Assembly (NCBI RefSeq): GCF_021502675.1
Contig: NZ_JAKFHA010000017.1
Location: 105,832-169,831 of the forward strand
Reading direction: 5' to 3'
Origin: Yinghuangia soli
GTDB lineage: Bacteria > Actinomycetota > Actinomycetes > Streptomycetales > Streptomycetaceae
DNA length: 64,000 nucleotides
Below are positions 17,416 to 25,936 of the stretch, piece by piece. The notes under the pieces were generated by a model. That model was given only the letters and a program-made list of their open reading frames with translations. It was not told the origin of the DNA and ran no database searches. How positions within the stretch are numbered: the first letter of the stretch is position 1; every line of letters starts with the position of its first letter. The translations under genes and the position numbers were made by a program.

Positions 17416-17417
17416 CC

Positions 17418-17442
17418 ATGATCACGTACTGATGATCACGTA
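17418..17442. repeat. Direct repeat ATGATCACGTA x2
   Basis: ATGATCACGTA occurs at 17418-17428 and 17432-17442, 14 bases apart and each containing the palindrome TGATCA. It lies between two lipoprotein genes, 70-95 bases upstream of lipoprotein 3. It could be a regulator site, but nothing identifies the protein. Confidence 0.5.
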
Positions 17443-17467
17443 GTGCTGGGACGCCGCCCGCCCCACG

Positions 17468-18247
17468 TCAGTTCTGCTGCGCCTTGACGAGCTTGTCGTA
17501 TTGAGCACGGACCATCGCCTCGGGAGCCGTGGCGGCTGCAGCCGTGGACTCCGACGGCTTGTCCCCCACGGCCGAGCCGTACACCTGCACGAGCGCGGAT
17601 CCGCTGCGCACCAGGCAGACGATCGCCGAACCGGAAAGGTCCGCGACGAACTCGACGACCAGCGAATCGTCGCCGAAGCCGTACCCCTTGCCGTCCTTCG
17701 CGCCCGGCTGCGCCGGGCCGGGCCGCACTGCGAAGGCGATCGTGTCGCCCTCGTCGTCGGTCATCGCGAACGACGTGCACTTCGCCAACGCCGCCCGCGC
17801 CTCGGCGACCAGCTTTTCCGCTGTCCCGGCAGCGTAGGTCGCGGTGCTCACCATGGCCGTGTGGCCCAGCGGTGCGCCTTCCTTGGTGACGGCGACCTGT
17901 GCCGCAGCGAGCGGCCGGTATCCCCGGGCCGGCGAGAGCAGTTGGGCCAACGGCAGGCACTCGGCCTTGTCGACCGTCTTGTCCGAGTAAATGTCCTCGT
18001 CGACGACGGAATCGGACAAGGCGCGGTAGCCGGGCAGGTCGTCGCCGGTCAGCAGCGCGTCCTGAAGTTGCCGGGCGGTCAGGGCCTTGCCGCCCGGCGT
18101 GCCCGCGCCCGGGGTCTGCGAGTTGCCCGGCCTCGTGGCCACCGTGTCGGACGTGTCGTCCTTCTTGCCACCGGACTCGCATGCCGACACGAGCAGGAAC
18201 ATCGGGATTGCTGCGGCGATGGCGAGACGCTTGCCGATGAATCGCAT
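17468..18247 (-). CDS. Paralogous lipoprotein 4 of 5
   Basis: A 259-residue lipoprotein. The signal peptide starts MRFIGKRLAIAAAIPMFLL and ends at the SAC lipobox. After a short polar linker come the conserved elements ALLTGDDLPGYRAL, ECLPLAQLLSPARG, KCTSFAMTDDEG and a KLVKAQQN end. The N-terminus and C-terminus are closest to those of lipoprotein 5, suggesting a more recent duplication of this pair. The ATG at 18247 follows AAGGA by about nine bases; a GTG or ATG earlier would add a tail before the signal. Function unknown. Confidence 0.82.
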   Translation of the reverse strand: MRFIGKRLAIAAAIPMFLLVSACESGGKKDDTSDTVATRPGNSQTPGAGTPGGKALTARQLQDALLTGDDLPGYRALSDSVVDEDIYSDKTVDKAECLPLAQLLSPARGYRPLAAAQVAVTKEGAPLGHTAMVSTATYAAGTAEKLVAEARAALAKCTSFAMTDDEGDTIAFAVRPGPAQPGAKDGKGYGFGDDSLVVEFVADLSGSAIVCLVRSGSALVQVYGSAVGDKPSESTAAAATAPEAMVRAQYDKLVKAQQN

Positions 18248-18278
18248 GCAGAAAGGTCCTTCGCACATCGAATAGGGC

Positions 18279-18308
18279 GGCCGACCGGTCCGCGGGGATC
18301 GGTCGGCC
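18279..18308 (-). terminator. Hairpin terminator after lipoprotein 5
   Basis: GGCCGACCG (18279-18287) pairs with CGGTCGGCC (18300-18308), nine bases of perfect stem, starting ten bases beyond the reverse-strand stop at 18318. Confidence 0.6.
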
Positions 18309-18317
18309 GACGGCGGC

Positions 18318-19100
18318 TCAGCTCTTCTGGGCCTTGACGAGCTTGTCGTACTGGGCGCGGAGCAGGGACGCGTCGATGGTGTTCTCCGACGGGGCGTCTT
18401 TGGTGATGTCCATGTCGAGGACCATGCCCTGCAGGACGACGGGGCCGCTGCGGACGAAGACGACCTGGAGGAGGGTCGGGTCGGTTTCGCCGTCCTCGAG
18501 CATCGAGAAGTCGAGGGCCAGCGAGTCGTCGCCGAAGCCGGGCTTCTTGGCTTCCTTGGTCGTGTACGCCGTCTTGGTGTTCTCGGGGTCGACGGCGGAG
18601 AACGACGCGCACTTGGAGAGCGCGGCGCGGGCGTCCTTGAGGGCCTTTTCGGCCTTGTCGCCGTCGAACTGGCCGAGCGCCATCATGTGCACGGTCTTGG
18701 GGGCCGTCTCCTTGTTCACGGCCACGGTGGCGGTGAGCGACGGCATGTGGTCCTTGTCGGCCGCCACGAGGTTCATGAGCGGCTGGCATTCGGGCTTGTC
18801 GGTCTTCTCCGGGGACGCCGAGTCGTCCTCGGGGTCGCCGGTCGTGGCGGTCCAGCCGGGGACGTCGGCGCTGACCAGCAGGGCCGCCTTGAGCTTGTCC
18901 TCGGTGAGCGCCTTGCCGCCGGGCTTGCCGGCCGGGGAGTCTGCCGCGCCGGGCGTGCTGCCCGGCGTGGCGCCCGCGTTGCCGGCGTTGCCGGCCGTGG
19001 CTGATTTGTCGTCCTTCTTGTCGTCCGAGCTGCAGGCGGTGGCCAGGGCGAGCAGCGGGACGATTGCGGCGACGGCGATCCGCTTACCGGCAAAACGCAT
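18318..19100 (-). CDS. Paralogous lipoprotein 5 of 5
   Basis: A 260-residue lipoprotein, first in transcription order of the array. Signal MRFAGKRIAVAAIVPLLALATAC carries the lipobox; the mature start SSDDKKDDKS is polar. The conserved domain has ALLVSADVPGWTAT, ECQPLMNLV, KCASFSAV and the end RAQYDKLVKAQKS. The ATG at 19100 has AAGGAAG nine bases upstream. It is divergent from the dynamin-like operon, with 211 bases between the two starts. The array may represent variants of one envelope sensor or binding domain, but the ligand is unknown. Confidence 0.82.
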   Translation of the reverse strand: MRFAGKRIAVAAIVPLLALATACSSDDKKDDKSATAGNAGNAGATPGSTPGAADSPAGKPGGKALTEDKLKAALLVSADVPGWTATTGDPEDDSASPEKTDKPECQPLMNLVAADKDHMPSLTATVAVNKETAPKTVHMMALGQFDGDKAEKALKDARAALSKCASFSAVDPENTKTAYTTKEAKKPGFGDDSLALDFSMLEDGETDPTLLQVVFVRSGPVVLQGMVLDMDITKDAPSENTIDASLLRAQYDKLVKAQKS

Positions 19101-19260
19101 GAAGTGGGCTTCCTTTGTGACAGGTTCGACCGGCCGCCGGAGGGGATCCGGGCCGGCCTGACTGGGCGTCAGAGTGGCGCATCGACAGGTTGCTTGTCCA
19201 TGGGATTCCGGCTGCTCGGAGCGGCATTGCCAAGCCTTGCTTTTGTCTCCGGACCCCACG

Positions 19261-19290
19261 TTGACGCGGGTATACAGGCCCCGTCAGACT
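19261..19290 (+). promoter_or_regulatory. Possible promoter of the dynamin-like operon
   Basis: TTGACG (19261-19266) and CAGACT (19285-19290) are 18 bases apart, and the ATG lies 21 bases downstream behind GGGGGGAG. The -35 is good, the -10 weak. Confidence 0.4.
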
Positions 19291-19311
19291 GGCCCCACTC
19301 TGGGGGGAGCC

Positions 19312-21495
19312 ATGCACGTGGGGAACACTCATGGGCCGGGCGATCACCGGTCCCAAGTCGCGCGCGACGAACGCCGCGACACGATCGAGGCACTGACCGA
19401 GGTGTCCGACCACCTCGATTTCGCGCTGCGCCTGGTGCGCAGCACGGTCGCCGACCGCGACCGCCTCGCGGACCTGACCGCGCGCATCCGCAGCGTCGAG
19501 GAGCGCCTGAAGGACGACCGGTACTACCTGGCCGTCATCGGCGAGTTCTCGGCCGGCAAGAGCACCTTCATCAACGCCCTGCTGGGCCTGGACCTGCTGC
19601 CCACATCCGCGCTGCGCACCACCGCGGCGGCGACCCGGATCACGCACGGTCCGGAGTTCTCCCTGCTGGTGCGCTTCCGCAACGACGGCATCCGGTACGT
19701 GTACCCGGCGGGCCGCACCGAAGGGGCGGCGAGCCCGCTGGGCCGCATGCTGCTGCACCTCGCGCCTTACCTGCGCGTGCCGTCCGACACCGCGGGCATC
19801 CTGTCGCTGCTCACCGCGGACGAGCGCATCGCCCCGCACCTGGAGTACCTGGAGGTGCGGCACCCCGCGACGCCGCTGCGCGACGGCCTGGTGATCATCG
19901 ACACGCCGGGCACCAACGCGGAGGTCGGGCACACCGAGATCACCGCCGAGGTGATGCGCGGCGAGGCGGACCTGGCTGCGGTGCTGAGCCCGTCCGCGTC
20001 GCCTGCGTCGTCCTCGCTGACCGGTTTCCTCACCGAGGCGCTGGATCCCGCGCTGCTGCGCCGCTGCATCTTCCTCGTGACGAAGATGGACCACGTCGAG
20101 GAGGACGAGCACGACGACCTGCTCAACCATGTACGGCGCCGGTTCGCGCGGCTGCTCGACCTGGACGACGTGGTGGTGCAGGGCGTCGCGGCCGATGCGG
20201 TGCTGCGCCGGGCGACCGGGCGGCCGCTGCTCGGCCCGGAACAGGAGTACTGGGCCGACATCTTCCCCACCACGCTGGCCGCGCTGCGCGATCTGATGCA
20301 GCGCCAGCGCATCATCGCGGTCTCCGACCATCTGCTGCGCCTCCTGGAGGACGTGCTCGGCGAGATGGGCAGCGAACTGGAGGACGCGCAGCGCCGGCTG
20401 GCCGAGGAGGAGGCCGAACTCGGCGCGGTGCGGGTGCCGGACCTGGCCGCGTTCGCGCAGCGGCACGCGGTGCGCGGCGGCCTGCTGGTCGACGCGGGGG
20501 CGGAGAACGCCCGGCGCGCGGTGAGCGCGATGGCCGCGCAATGGCAGCAGTACACGCGGCGTTCGATCGATGCGGCGATAGATGCGGCGGTCACGCCGGA
20601 CGACATGCGCCGGGTGATCCGCACCGATGTGCCCGACCTGATCCGGCGCGACCTGCCGCGTATCGGCGACGTCGTGCAGACCGCGGTCACCGCCGCCTTG
20701 GCGGACGGCGCGAAGCAGGCCGAGGCGGCGGTGGAGGGCGCGTTCGAGGCCGAGTACGCCAAGCTCGACCAGACCACCGCGCGCGTCCTGCGGCCCAACT
20801 TCACCGTGGTGAACGGGCATGCGCTGGCGGACAGCATGCTGCAGGCGTACGAGTCCAACGTCGCGGGTGTCACACAACAGCTACGGGCGGTTCGCCAACA
20901 GGCAACAAGATCAGGACCGATCGGCTCCGGAGTGGACCAGTGGTTCACCTCGATGCCCCCGCCGACGGGTCCGCGCAAGGGCACCGTGCCGCCCAACATG
21001 CCGCCCCCGGTGCCGCGGCATTCCGGACAGTTCGCCCCGCCGAATCAGGACAGACCCGTCCCATATCCGGTGCAATCGCCCCCGCCGATCCCGCCTCCGC
21101 CGGGCGCCCAACTGCGCGGTGGGCTGGGCGGTTTCGCGGCGCGCGTGGCCGACTCGCTTTCCTCGACGGACATGAATCTGCTGCGGAACCACGCACGGGC
21201 CGAAATGCATCAGACACTCCAGACGGTCGCGACCGGCCTCGCCGTCCAGATCGACGAGGCGATCGAGTCCGCCACCGGGCACTACGCGGGAACCGTCCGC
21301 GAGCACGTGGAGCAGTACCGGGCCGCGTACGAGCAGACGGTCGCCGACATGGTCACCGAGCACCACCGGCGCGAGGCCATCCTCGCGGCGCGCAGGACCC
21401 TGCTGCAGGACGCAAGCAGGCAGACGGAACGGCGACGCGCGACGGTCAACTCCCAACGCGAGCGCCTCTCTACTCGGGGGGGAACCCGAATATGA
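19312..21495 (+). CDS. Dynamin-like GTPase A
   Basis: A 727-residue protein of the bacterial dynamin family, whose members hydrolyse GTP and bind or remodel membranes. GTPase motifs: G1 GEFSAGKST (77-85), a threonine-rich switch I region near 103-107, G3 DTPG (197-200) and G4 TKMD (257-260). The rest is mostly helical, as expected for the stalk, but is split by a proline-rich segment at about 545-600 (PPPIPPPPG). No clear membrane segment is seen, so membrane contact would be peripheral or via a partner. The stop overlaps the start of the acidic protein gene (ATGA), so the two are translationally coupled. Confidence 0.87.
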   Translation: MHVGNTHGPGDHRSQVARDERRDTIEALTEVSDHLDFALRLVRSTVADRDRLADLTARIRSVEERLKDDRYYLAVIGEFSAGKSTFINALLGLDLLPTSALRTTAAATRITHGPEFSLLVRFRNDGIRYVYPAGRTEGAASPLGRMLLHLAPYLRVPSDTAGILSLLTADERIAPHLEYLEVRHPATPLRDGLVIIDTPGTNAEVGHTEITAEVMRGEADLAAVLSPSASPASSSLTGFLTEALDPALLRRCIFLVTKMDHVEEDEHDDLLNHVRRRFARLLDLDDVVVQGVAADAVLRRATGRPLLGPEQEYWADIFPTTLAALRDLMQRQRIIAVSDHLLRLLEDVLGEMGSELEDAQRRLAEEEAELGAVRVPDLAAFAQRHAVRGGLLVDAGAENARRAVSAMAAQWQQYTRRSIDAAIDAAVTPDDMRRVIRTDVPDLIRRDLPRIGDVVQTAVTAALADGAKQAEAAVEGAFEAEYAKLDQTTARVLRPNFTVVNGHALADSMLQAYESNVAGVTQQLRAVRQQATRSGPIGSGVDQWFTSMPPPTGPRKGTVPPNMPPPVPRHSGQFAPPNQDRPVPYPVQSPPPIPPPPGAQLRGGLGGFAARVADSLSSTDMNLLRNHARAEMHQTLQTVATGLAVQIDEAIESATGHYAGTVREHVEQYRAAYEQTVADMVTEHHRREAILAARRTLLQDASRQTERRRATVNSQRERLSTRGGTRI

Positions 21496-23138
21496 CCGAG
21501 CCCTACGGCGACGACCTGTACACGGAGCTCCCGGCCGACGGCCTGGACGACATGTCGCTGGACACCACGCTCGCGGACGACGCGGGCAGCACCGACCTGC
21601 TGTGGGAGACCGCGCCGGACGGCATCGAGACGCTGGACGCGGTCGCCGACCCGGCGCTCGACGCGCCGGCCCCCGATCTGCCCGACTACACCGACCCGCT
21701 GGACGTGCCGCAGGGCGGCGACATCCCCACCGAGGAGCCCCCCTACACCGGGACCGGCACCGGCGACCCGATCGAGCCCGGCGCGCAGCAGGAGCTCGAC
21801 CCGTACATGCCGGGCGCCGAGGACCCGTACGCGGAGGGCACCGGCGAGGACCCGTACGGCGAGACCGGCACCGACCCGTACGCGGACGCCGGTTCCGAGG
21901 ACCCGTACGCGGTCGACCCGAACGACCCGAACGTCGGCCTGGACCCGTCCGACCCGAACTACGACCACTACTACGCCGAGCACGGCTACCCGTACGACGG
22001 CCCGAGCGACGTCTCGGACGCCGCGGTCGAGGACGACAACAGCGAGGCGCCGAGCGACCCGCTGCCGGTCGACGACTACACGGGCTACGACCCCGACGCG
22101 TACACGCCGACCGACTACTCGTACGACGACCCGTTCGCCTACCCGGGCTACGACGAGGGCTACGACCCGTACGGCGAGGCGGGCTACGACCCGTACGCGG
22201 ACGGCCCGTACGGCGGCGGCTACGACGTGGTGTACGACCCGTGCTGGGGCGACTTCGGCTACGACCCGTACCAGCAGATCTTCGTCGAGGTCAACGTCAC
22301 GGTCGAGGGCGACGTGTACGTCGTCGGCGACCAGACCGCGGACGTGTACGTGGTCGACGACTCGGACACCTACATCGACAACTCCGACAACTCCACGACG
22401 TACGTCGACAACTCGACGACCTACGTGGACAACTCCTCCGACACCCACGTGGACGTCGACTACACCGAGACCACCGTGGTCCAGGAAGAGGTCGTGTACT
22501 ACGAGGGCTGGGACGGCGACTCGGCCCCGCCGTACGAGTCCTACGGCCCGATGGAGATCGCGCACTACACGCCGGACTGGAACGTCACGGACTTCGACGG
22601 CGTGGGCGACCCGCTGGCCGACGCCGCGTACTTCCACGAGGCGGAGAACCCGGTCAACACCCCGCTGGTGACCGAGGGCCAGATCATCGAGAAGCTGACC
22701 GGCACCCCGTTCAACGAGGAGGCGCTGGCCGCGCAGGCCGAGAACGCCGGCTTCTTCGACCCCGAGCTGGGCATGACGAACACCGACGTCGGCAGCCTGC
22801 TGGAGCTGCACGGCATCGAGACCGAGACGGTCTACGACGCCGACATGGACACCATCATGAACGCGCTGGAGAGCGGCGACCCGGTCATGGCGGTGGTCGA
22901 CGTCAACGAGACCGGCATCCCGATGCGCGACGTGGTGACCGGCGAGCCCATCGAGCAGAACCCGTCCGTCATGGGCTCGGTGTGGGTCACCGGCGTCGAC
23001 GTGCAGCCCGACGGCTCGGTCTACGTCCTCGTGAACGACCCGGGCTGGCCCGAGGGCCAGACCCAGGCGATCGCGATCGAGGACTTCGCGAACGCGTGGG
23101 AAGAGAGCGGCAACCAGGCGGTCATCGCACACGCCTGA
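21492..23138 (+). CDS. Highly acidic repeat protein with a degenerate C39-peptidase-like domain
   Basis: 548 residues, extraordinarily rich in Asp, Glu and Tyr. Residues about 100-260 are imperfect DPY repeats (EDPYAEG, TDPYADA, YDPYGEA). About 290-325 is a YVDNS repeat. The C-terminal ~170 residues resemble a C39-like (papain-fold) peptidase domain: the pattern VMAVVDVNETG, then VWVTGVDV, LVNDPGWPEGQ and AWEESGN matches that fold. The catalytic Cys (normally YCGP-type) and His (normally HAVVVTG) are both replaced, so it should be inactive. There is no signal peptide. Coupling to GTPase A suggests a partner or scaffold, and the acidic repeats may bind cations or basic surfaces. Function unknown. 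Confidence 0.82.
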   Translation: MTEPYGDDLYTELPADGLDDMSLDTTLADDAGSTDLLWETAPDGIETLDAVADPALDAPAPDLPDYTDPLDVPQGGDIPTEEPPYTGTGTGDPIEPGAQQELDPYMPGAEDPYAEGTGEDPYGETGTDPYADAGSEDPYAVDPNDPNVGLDPSDPNYDHYYAEHGYPYDGPSDVSDAAVEDDNSEAPSDPLPVDDYTGYDPDAYTPTDYSYDDPFAYPGYDEGYDPYGEAGYDPYADGPYGGGYDVVYDPCWGDFGYDPYQQIFVEVNVTVEGDVYVVGDQTADVYVVDDSDTYIDNSDNSTTYVDNSTTYVDNSSDTHVDVDYTETTVVQEEVVYYEGWDGDSAPPYESYGPMEIAHYTPDWNVTDFDGVGDPLADAAYFHEAENPVNTPLVTEGQIIEKLTGTPFNEEALAAQAENAGFFDPELGMTNTDVGSLLELHGIETETVYDADMDTIMNALESGDPVMAVVDVNETGIPMRDVVTGEPIEQNPSVMGSVWVTGVDVQPDGSVYVLVNDPGWPEGQTQAIAIEDFANAWEESGNQAVIAHA

Positions 23139-23153
23139 TCCGGATAGCCGTCC

Positions 23154-23195
23154 GGCGGGCCGGGCGTCCTGGTGACGTCCCGGGCCCGGCCCGCC
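23154..23195 (+). terminator. Hairpin between acidic protein and GTPase B genes
   Basis: GGCGGGCCGGG (23154-23164) pairs with CCCGGCCCGCC (23185-23195), with an inner CGTC/GACG stem, followed by GTTTG. It may terminate or only reduce read-through into the next GTPase gene 64 bases on. Confidence 0.55.
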
Positions 23196-23258
23196 GTTTG
23201 CGGCATCCCGTCCGATCCGCTTGCCCACAACCTGACTTCCCTCGAGAGGACTACCTCC

Positions 23259-25859
23259 GTGACCATCGACCGTGAGGCCGTCAACGCCCGCGTCGCGCAG
23301 ACCCAGCCCCGCCGCCAGAGCGGCGTCGCCGCGCTGCTCGGCGGCATCCACCGCAGCGCCGAACTGAAGGGCTGGCTCAAGTCCGGCTCGATCGCGCTGC
23401 CGCCCGTCGCCGAGCGCGTGGACGGCACCTGGACGCTGACCGCGCTCGTCGCGGTCGGCCGCCGCGAGCCGCAGGCGCCGGTCATCACCGTGTCCCCCGC
23501 GTGGGGCGCGGTGCAGTGGGAGTGGCCTTCGCAGAAGGTGCTCCAGCACACCACGCTCGCCGAGCACGCCGCGGCCGCCGACATGCTCGCCAAGGCGGCC
23601 GGCGCCGAGACGAACTGGAACCTGTCGATGCAGGCCGAGGCGCTGGCCGCGCGGGCCCGCTTCTTCCAGACGCTGACCCGCTTCGTCTCCGAGCCGGGCG
23701 AGCGCGACCTCAAGCTGCTCACCCGCGCCTACGCGCAGGTGCTCCCGCGGGCCGCGTACCCGATCTACCACATGCTGGTGCCCAGCACCCGCAGCTGGCT
23801 GCAGGTCTCGCCGGCCGCCCCCGCGAAGGCGGCGGCGGGCCGTGAGCAGCGCTCGCGTTCGGCGGGCGCCTCGGCCGAGGCCGGCGTCGCCGGTCTACCC
23901 GGCCCGTCGAGGACCGCGGCGCAGCAGCAGCCTGCTGCGCCGAAGGCGGCCCCGGCCGGCGCCGCGGCACGGGGCGCGGGGGCCCCGGCGCGCGGCACCG
24001 GTCCGTCCTCGGCGGGCGCTCCTCCCCGGCGGGCCGCCACCGCGGCTCCCGCGGCGACGCCCAGGCGCGATGCGGGCTCCGGCCCCAGCCTGGTCAAGTC
24101 CGCGGGCGCCGCACTCAGCACGCCCATCACCGAGGCGCGCGAACTGGCCGAGCAGTACGGCCTGGAGCAGATCTGCACCGAGGTCGACCGGCTGCGCGCC
24201 CGGATGCGCCGGCCCGGCTTCCGCATCGCGGTGGTCGGCGAGTTCGGCCGCGGCAAGTCGACGCTGGTGAACCGCCTCCTCGGGGCCAAGGTCGTCCCCG
24301 AGGGACGGCACACCCGCGTCCCGGTCGTGGTGGCGCCCGGGCCCGAGGCCCGGCTCGAACTGCAGTACGCGGACGGCCGGGCCGAGGTCCGGCCGTCCGT
24401 CCCGGAGTCGTGGGCGGACCTGGACGAGGCCGCGGCGCGCGAGGGCGGCGCCGCGCTGGTCGGCATCCGCGTGCTGGTCGCCGACCCGGAACTGGCCCGG
24501 CTCGACGTGGAGATCGTGGACACTCCCGGGGTGAACGCGGGACTCGGCGAGGGCGTGGACGACGACCAGGCCCAAGACCTGGTGCGGCGTACCGTGGCGG
24601 CCAGCGACGCGGCGTTCATGGTGGTGTCCGCGAGTGCGCCGCTCGGGCTGTCGGAGACCTCGTTCCTCGAGGAAGAGGTCATCTCCAAGCACGTGCCGCG
24701 GATCACCGTGGTGGTGTCGAAGCTGGACTCGGTCGACGAGGACGAGCGCGAGGACATCGTCGACTACCTGGGCGGCCGCGTGCGGCGCATCGCCCCGGTG
24801 CTCGAAGTGCTGCCCGGTCCGCACCGCGAGGACAGCGCGCCGATCGCCGGGGTGCGGGCCCGCCTGGAGGAGTACGCCGGTTCCGGCGGGCGGCGGGCCA
24901 TGCGGGCCCGCCAGACCGCGGGCCAACTCCTGGGCCTCCTCGAGGAGATGACCGAACTGGCCCGGCAGGGCGTGGCGGACTCGGCGCTCAGCGTCGAGGA
25001 CAAGCGGCGCGCGGCCGAGGCCGCCGAGGTCGAGATCGACAACATGACCGCGGAATGGGGCAAGGTCCGCGTGGAGCTGCAGAAGCGGCGCAGCACCACC
25101 GCGGAGAAGTTCCGCGAGCACCTGGCGCAGTCCCAGGAGGACCTGCTCGGGGTGCTGAAGTACGAGATGGACCGCACCCCGGACCCCAAGACGTGGTGGG
25201 AGCGCGACCTGCCGTTCCGGCTGCGCCGTGAGCTGACCGCGATGGCCAAGAAGTACGAGGGCCAGCTGCACTCCAGCGTCAGCGCCGACCTGCAGTGGCT
25301 CGACGCGCAGATGAAGCGGCACTTCGGCAAGGGCAGCACGCACAAGGTCGACAAGGCCGAGCAGCTGTCCACCGAGTTCGAGCTGAACGAGGCCGAGGAA
25401 CTGGGCCTCAAGGACCTCAAGAGCCGCAAGCTGGCCTGGCGCATCGGACCCAGCGGCGTGGCCGTGCTGGGCATGCTGATCATCCCGCTGACCGGCGGCC
25501 TCGCGGCCATCCCGATGGGTGCGGGCATGGCGGCCTCGGTGGGCGGCATGGTGCTCGGCGAGGTCAAGTCCGGCTCGCTCACCGAACAGCAGCGCGGGCA
25601 GGCCGCGAAGGCCCTGGAACCGGCCATCGAGGAGATGCTGTCCGGCTTCTCGCAGCAGGTCTCGGACCGGCTGTACGAGCTGTACGCGGGCGTCATGGAC
25701 GAGGCCGTACGCGGCCAGAAGGCCTGGCGTGCGGACCGGCTGCAGGCGCTCACCGCGCAGGGCTCGGACGGGCCGGACTGGCAGGAACTGTTCACCCGAA
25801 CCCAGGAATTGATCACCGGCGTCAGCGCATTGATCGACGGTGACGGCACGGACGCGTGA
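23259..25859 (+). CDS. Dynamin-like GTPase B with N-terminal extension
   Basis: 866 residues. The first ~185 residues form a helical domain I do not recognise, followed by a low-complexity Ala/Pro/Gly linker to about 275. The GTPase domain has G1 GEFGRGKST (327-335), G3 DTPG (421-424) and G4 SKLD near 487-490. A long helical stalk follows, with a hydrophobic pair of segments around 733-770 (VAVLGMLIIPLTGGLAAIP) that could insert in the membrane like the paddle of bacterial dynamins. The GTG at 23259 follows GAGAGGA. It is distinct in sequence from A and C, so the three are not recent duplicates and could form hetero-oligomers. Confidence 0.87.
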   Translation: MTIDREAVNARVAQTQPRRQSGVAALLGGIHRSAELKGWLKSGSIALPPVAERVDGTWTLTALVAVGRREPQAPVITVSPAWGAVQWEWPSQKVLQHTTLAEHAAAADMLAKAAGAETNWNLSMQAEALAARARFFQTLTRFVSEPGERDLKLLTRAYAQVLPRAAYPIYHMLVPSTRSWLQVSPAAPAKAAAGREQRSRSAGASAEAGVAGLPGPSRTAAQQQPAAPKAAPAGAAARGAGAPARGTGPSSAGAPPRRAATAAPAATPRRDAGSGPSLVKSAGAALSTPITEARELAEQYGLEQICTEVDRLRARMRRPGFRIAVVGEFGRGKSTLVNRLLGAKVVPEGRHTRVPVVVAPGPEARLELQYADGRAEVRPSVPESWADLDEAAAREGGAALVGIRVLVADPELARLDVEIVDTPGVNAGLGEGVDDDQAQDLVRRTVAASDAAFMVVSASAPLGLSETSFLEEEVISKHVPRITVVVSKLDSVDEDEREDIVDYLGGRVRRIAPVLEVLPGPHREDSAPIAGVRARLEEYAGSGGRRAMRARQTAGQLLGLLEEMTELARQGVADSALSVEDKRRAAEAAEVEIDNMTAEWGKVRVELQKRRSTTAEKFREHLAQSQEDLLGVLKYEMDRTPDPKTWWERDLPFRLRRELTAMAKKYEGQLHSSVSADLQWLDAQMKRHFGKGSTHKVDKAEQLSTEFELNEAEELGLKDLKSRKLAWRIGPSGVAVLGMLIIPLTGGLAAIPMGAGMAASVGGMVLGEVKSGSLTEQQRGQAAKALEPAIEEMLSGFSQQVSDRLYELYAGVMDEAVRGQKAWRADRLQALTAQGSDGPDWQELFTRTQELITGVSALIDGDGTDA

Positions 25860-25936
25860 CACCGGTCCGTTGACCGTATGATCCGCAGGGATCGTCGCAC
25901 GGGGGACGGACCGGCGCGGCGGAGGGAGGGAGAGCA

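Noticed and set aside
19104..23138. 1344-residue plus-strand frame spanning GTPase A and the acidic protein
   Set aside because: Only its 3' part, from 21492, encodes the acidic protein. The upstream portion is out of frame with GTPase A, whose GTPase motifs are intact in another frame.
25871..25936. TTGACC near 25871 as a promoter for GTPase C
   Set aside because: No acceptable -10 box lies 16-19 bases downstream, so an internal promoter was not called.
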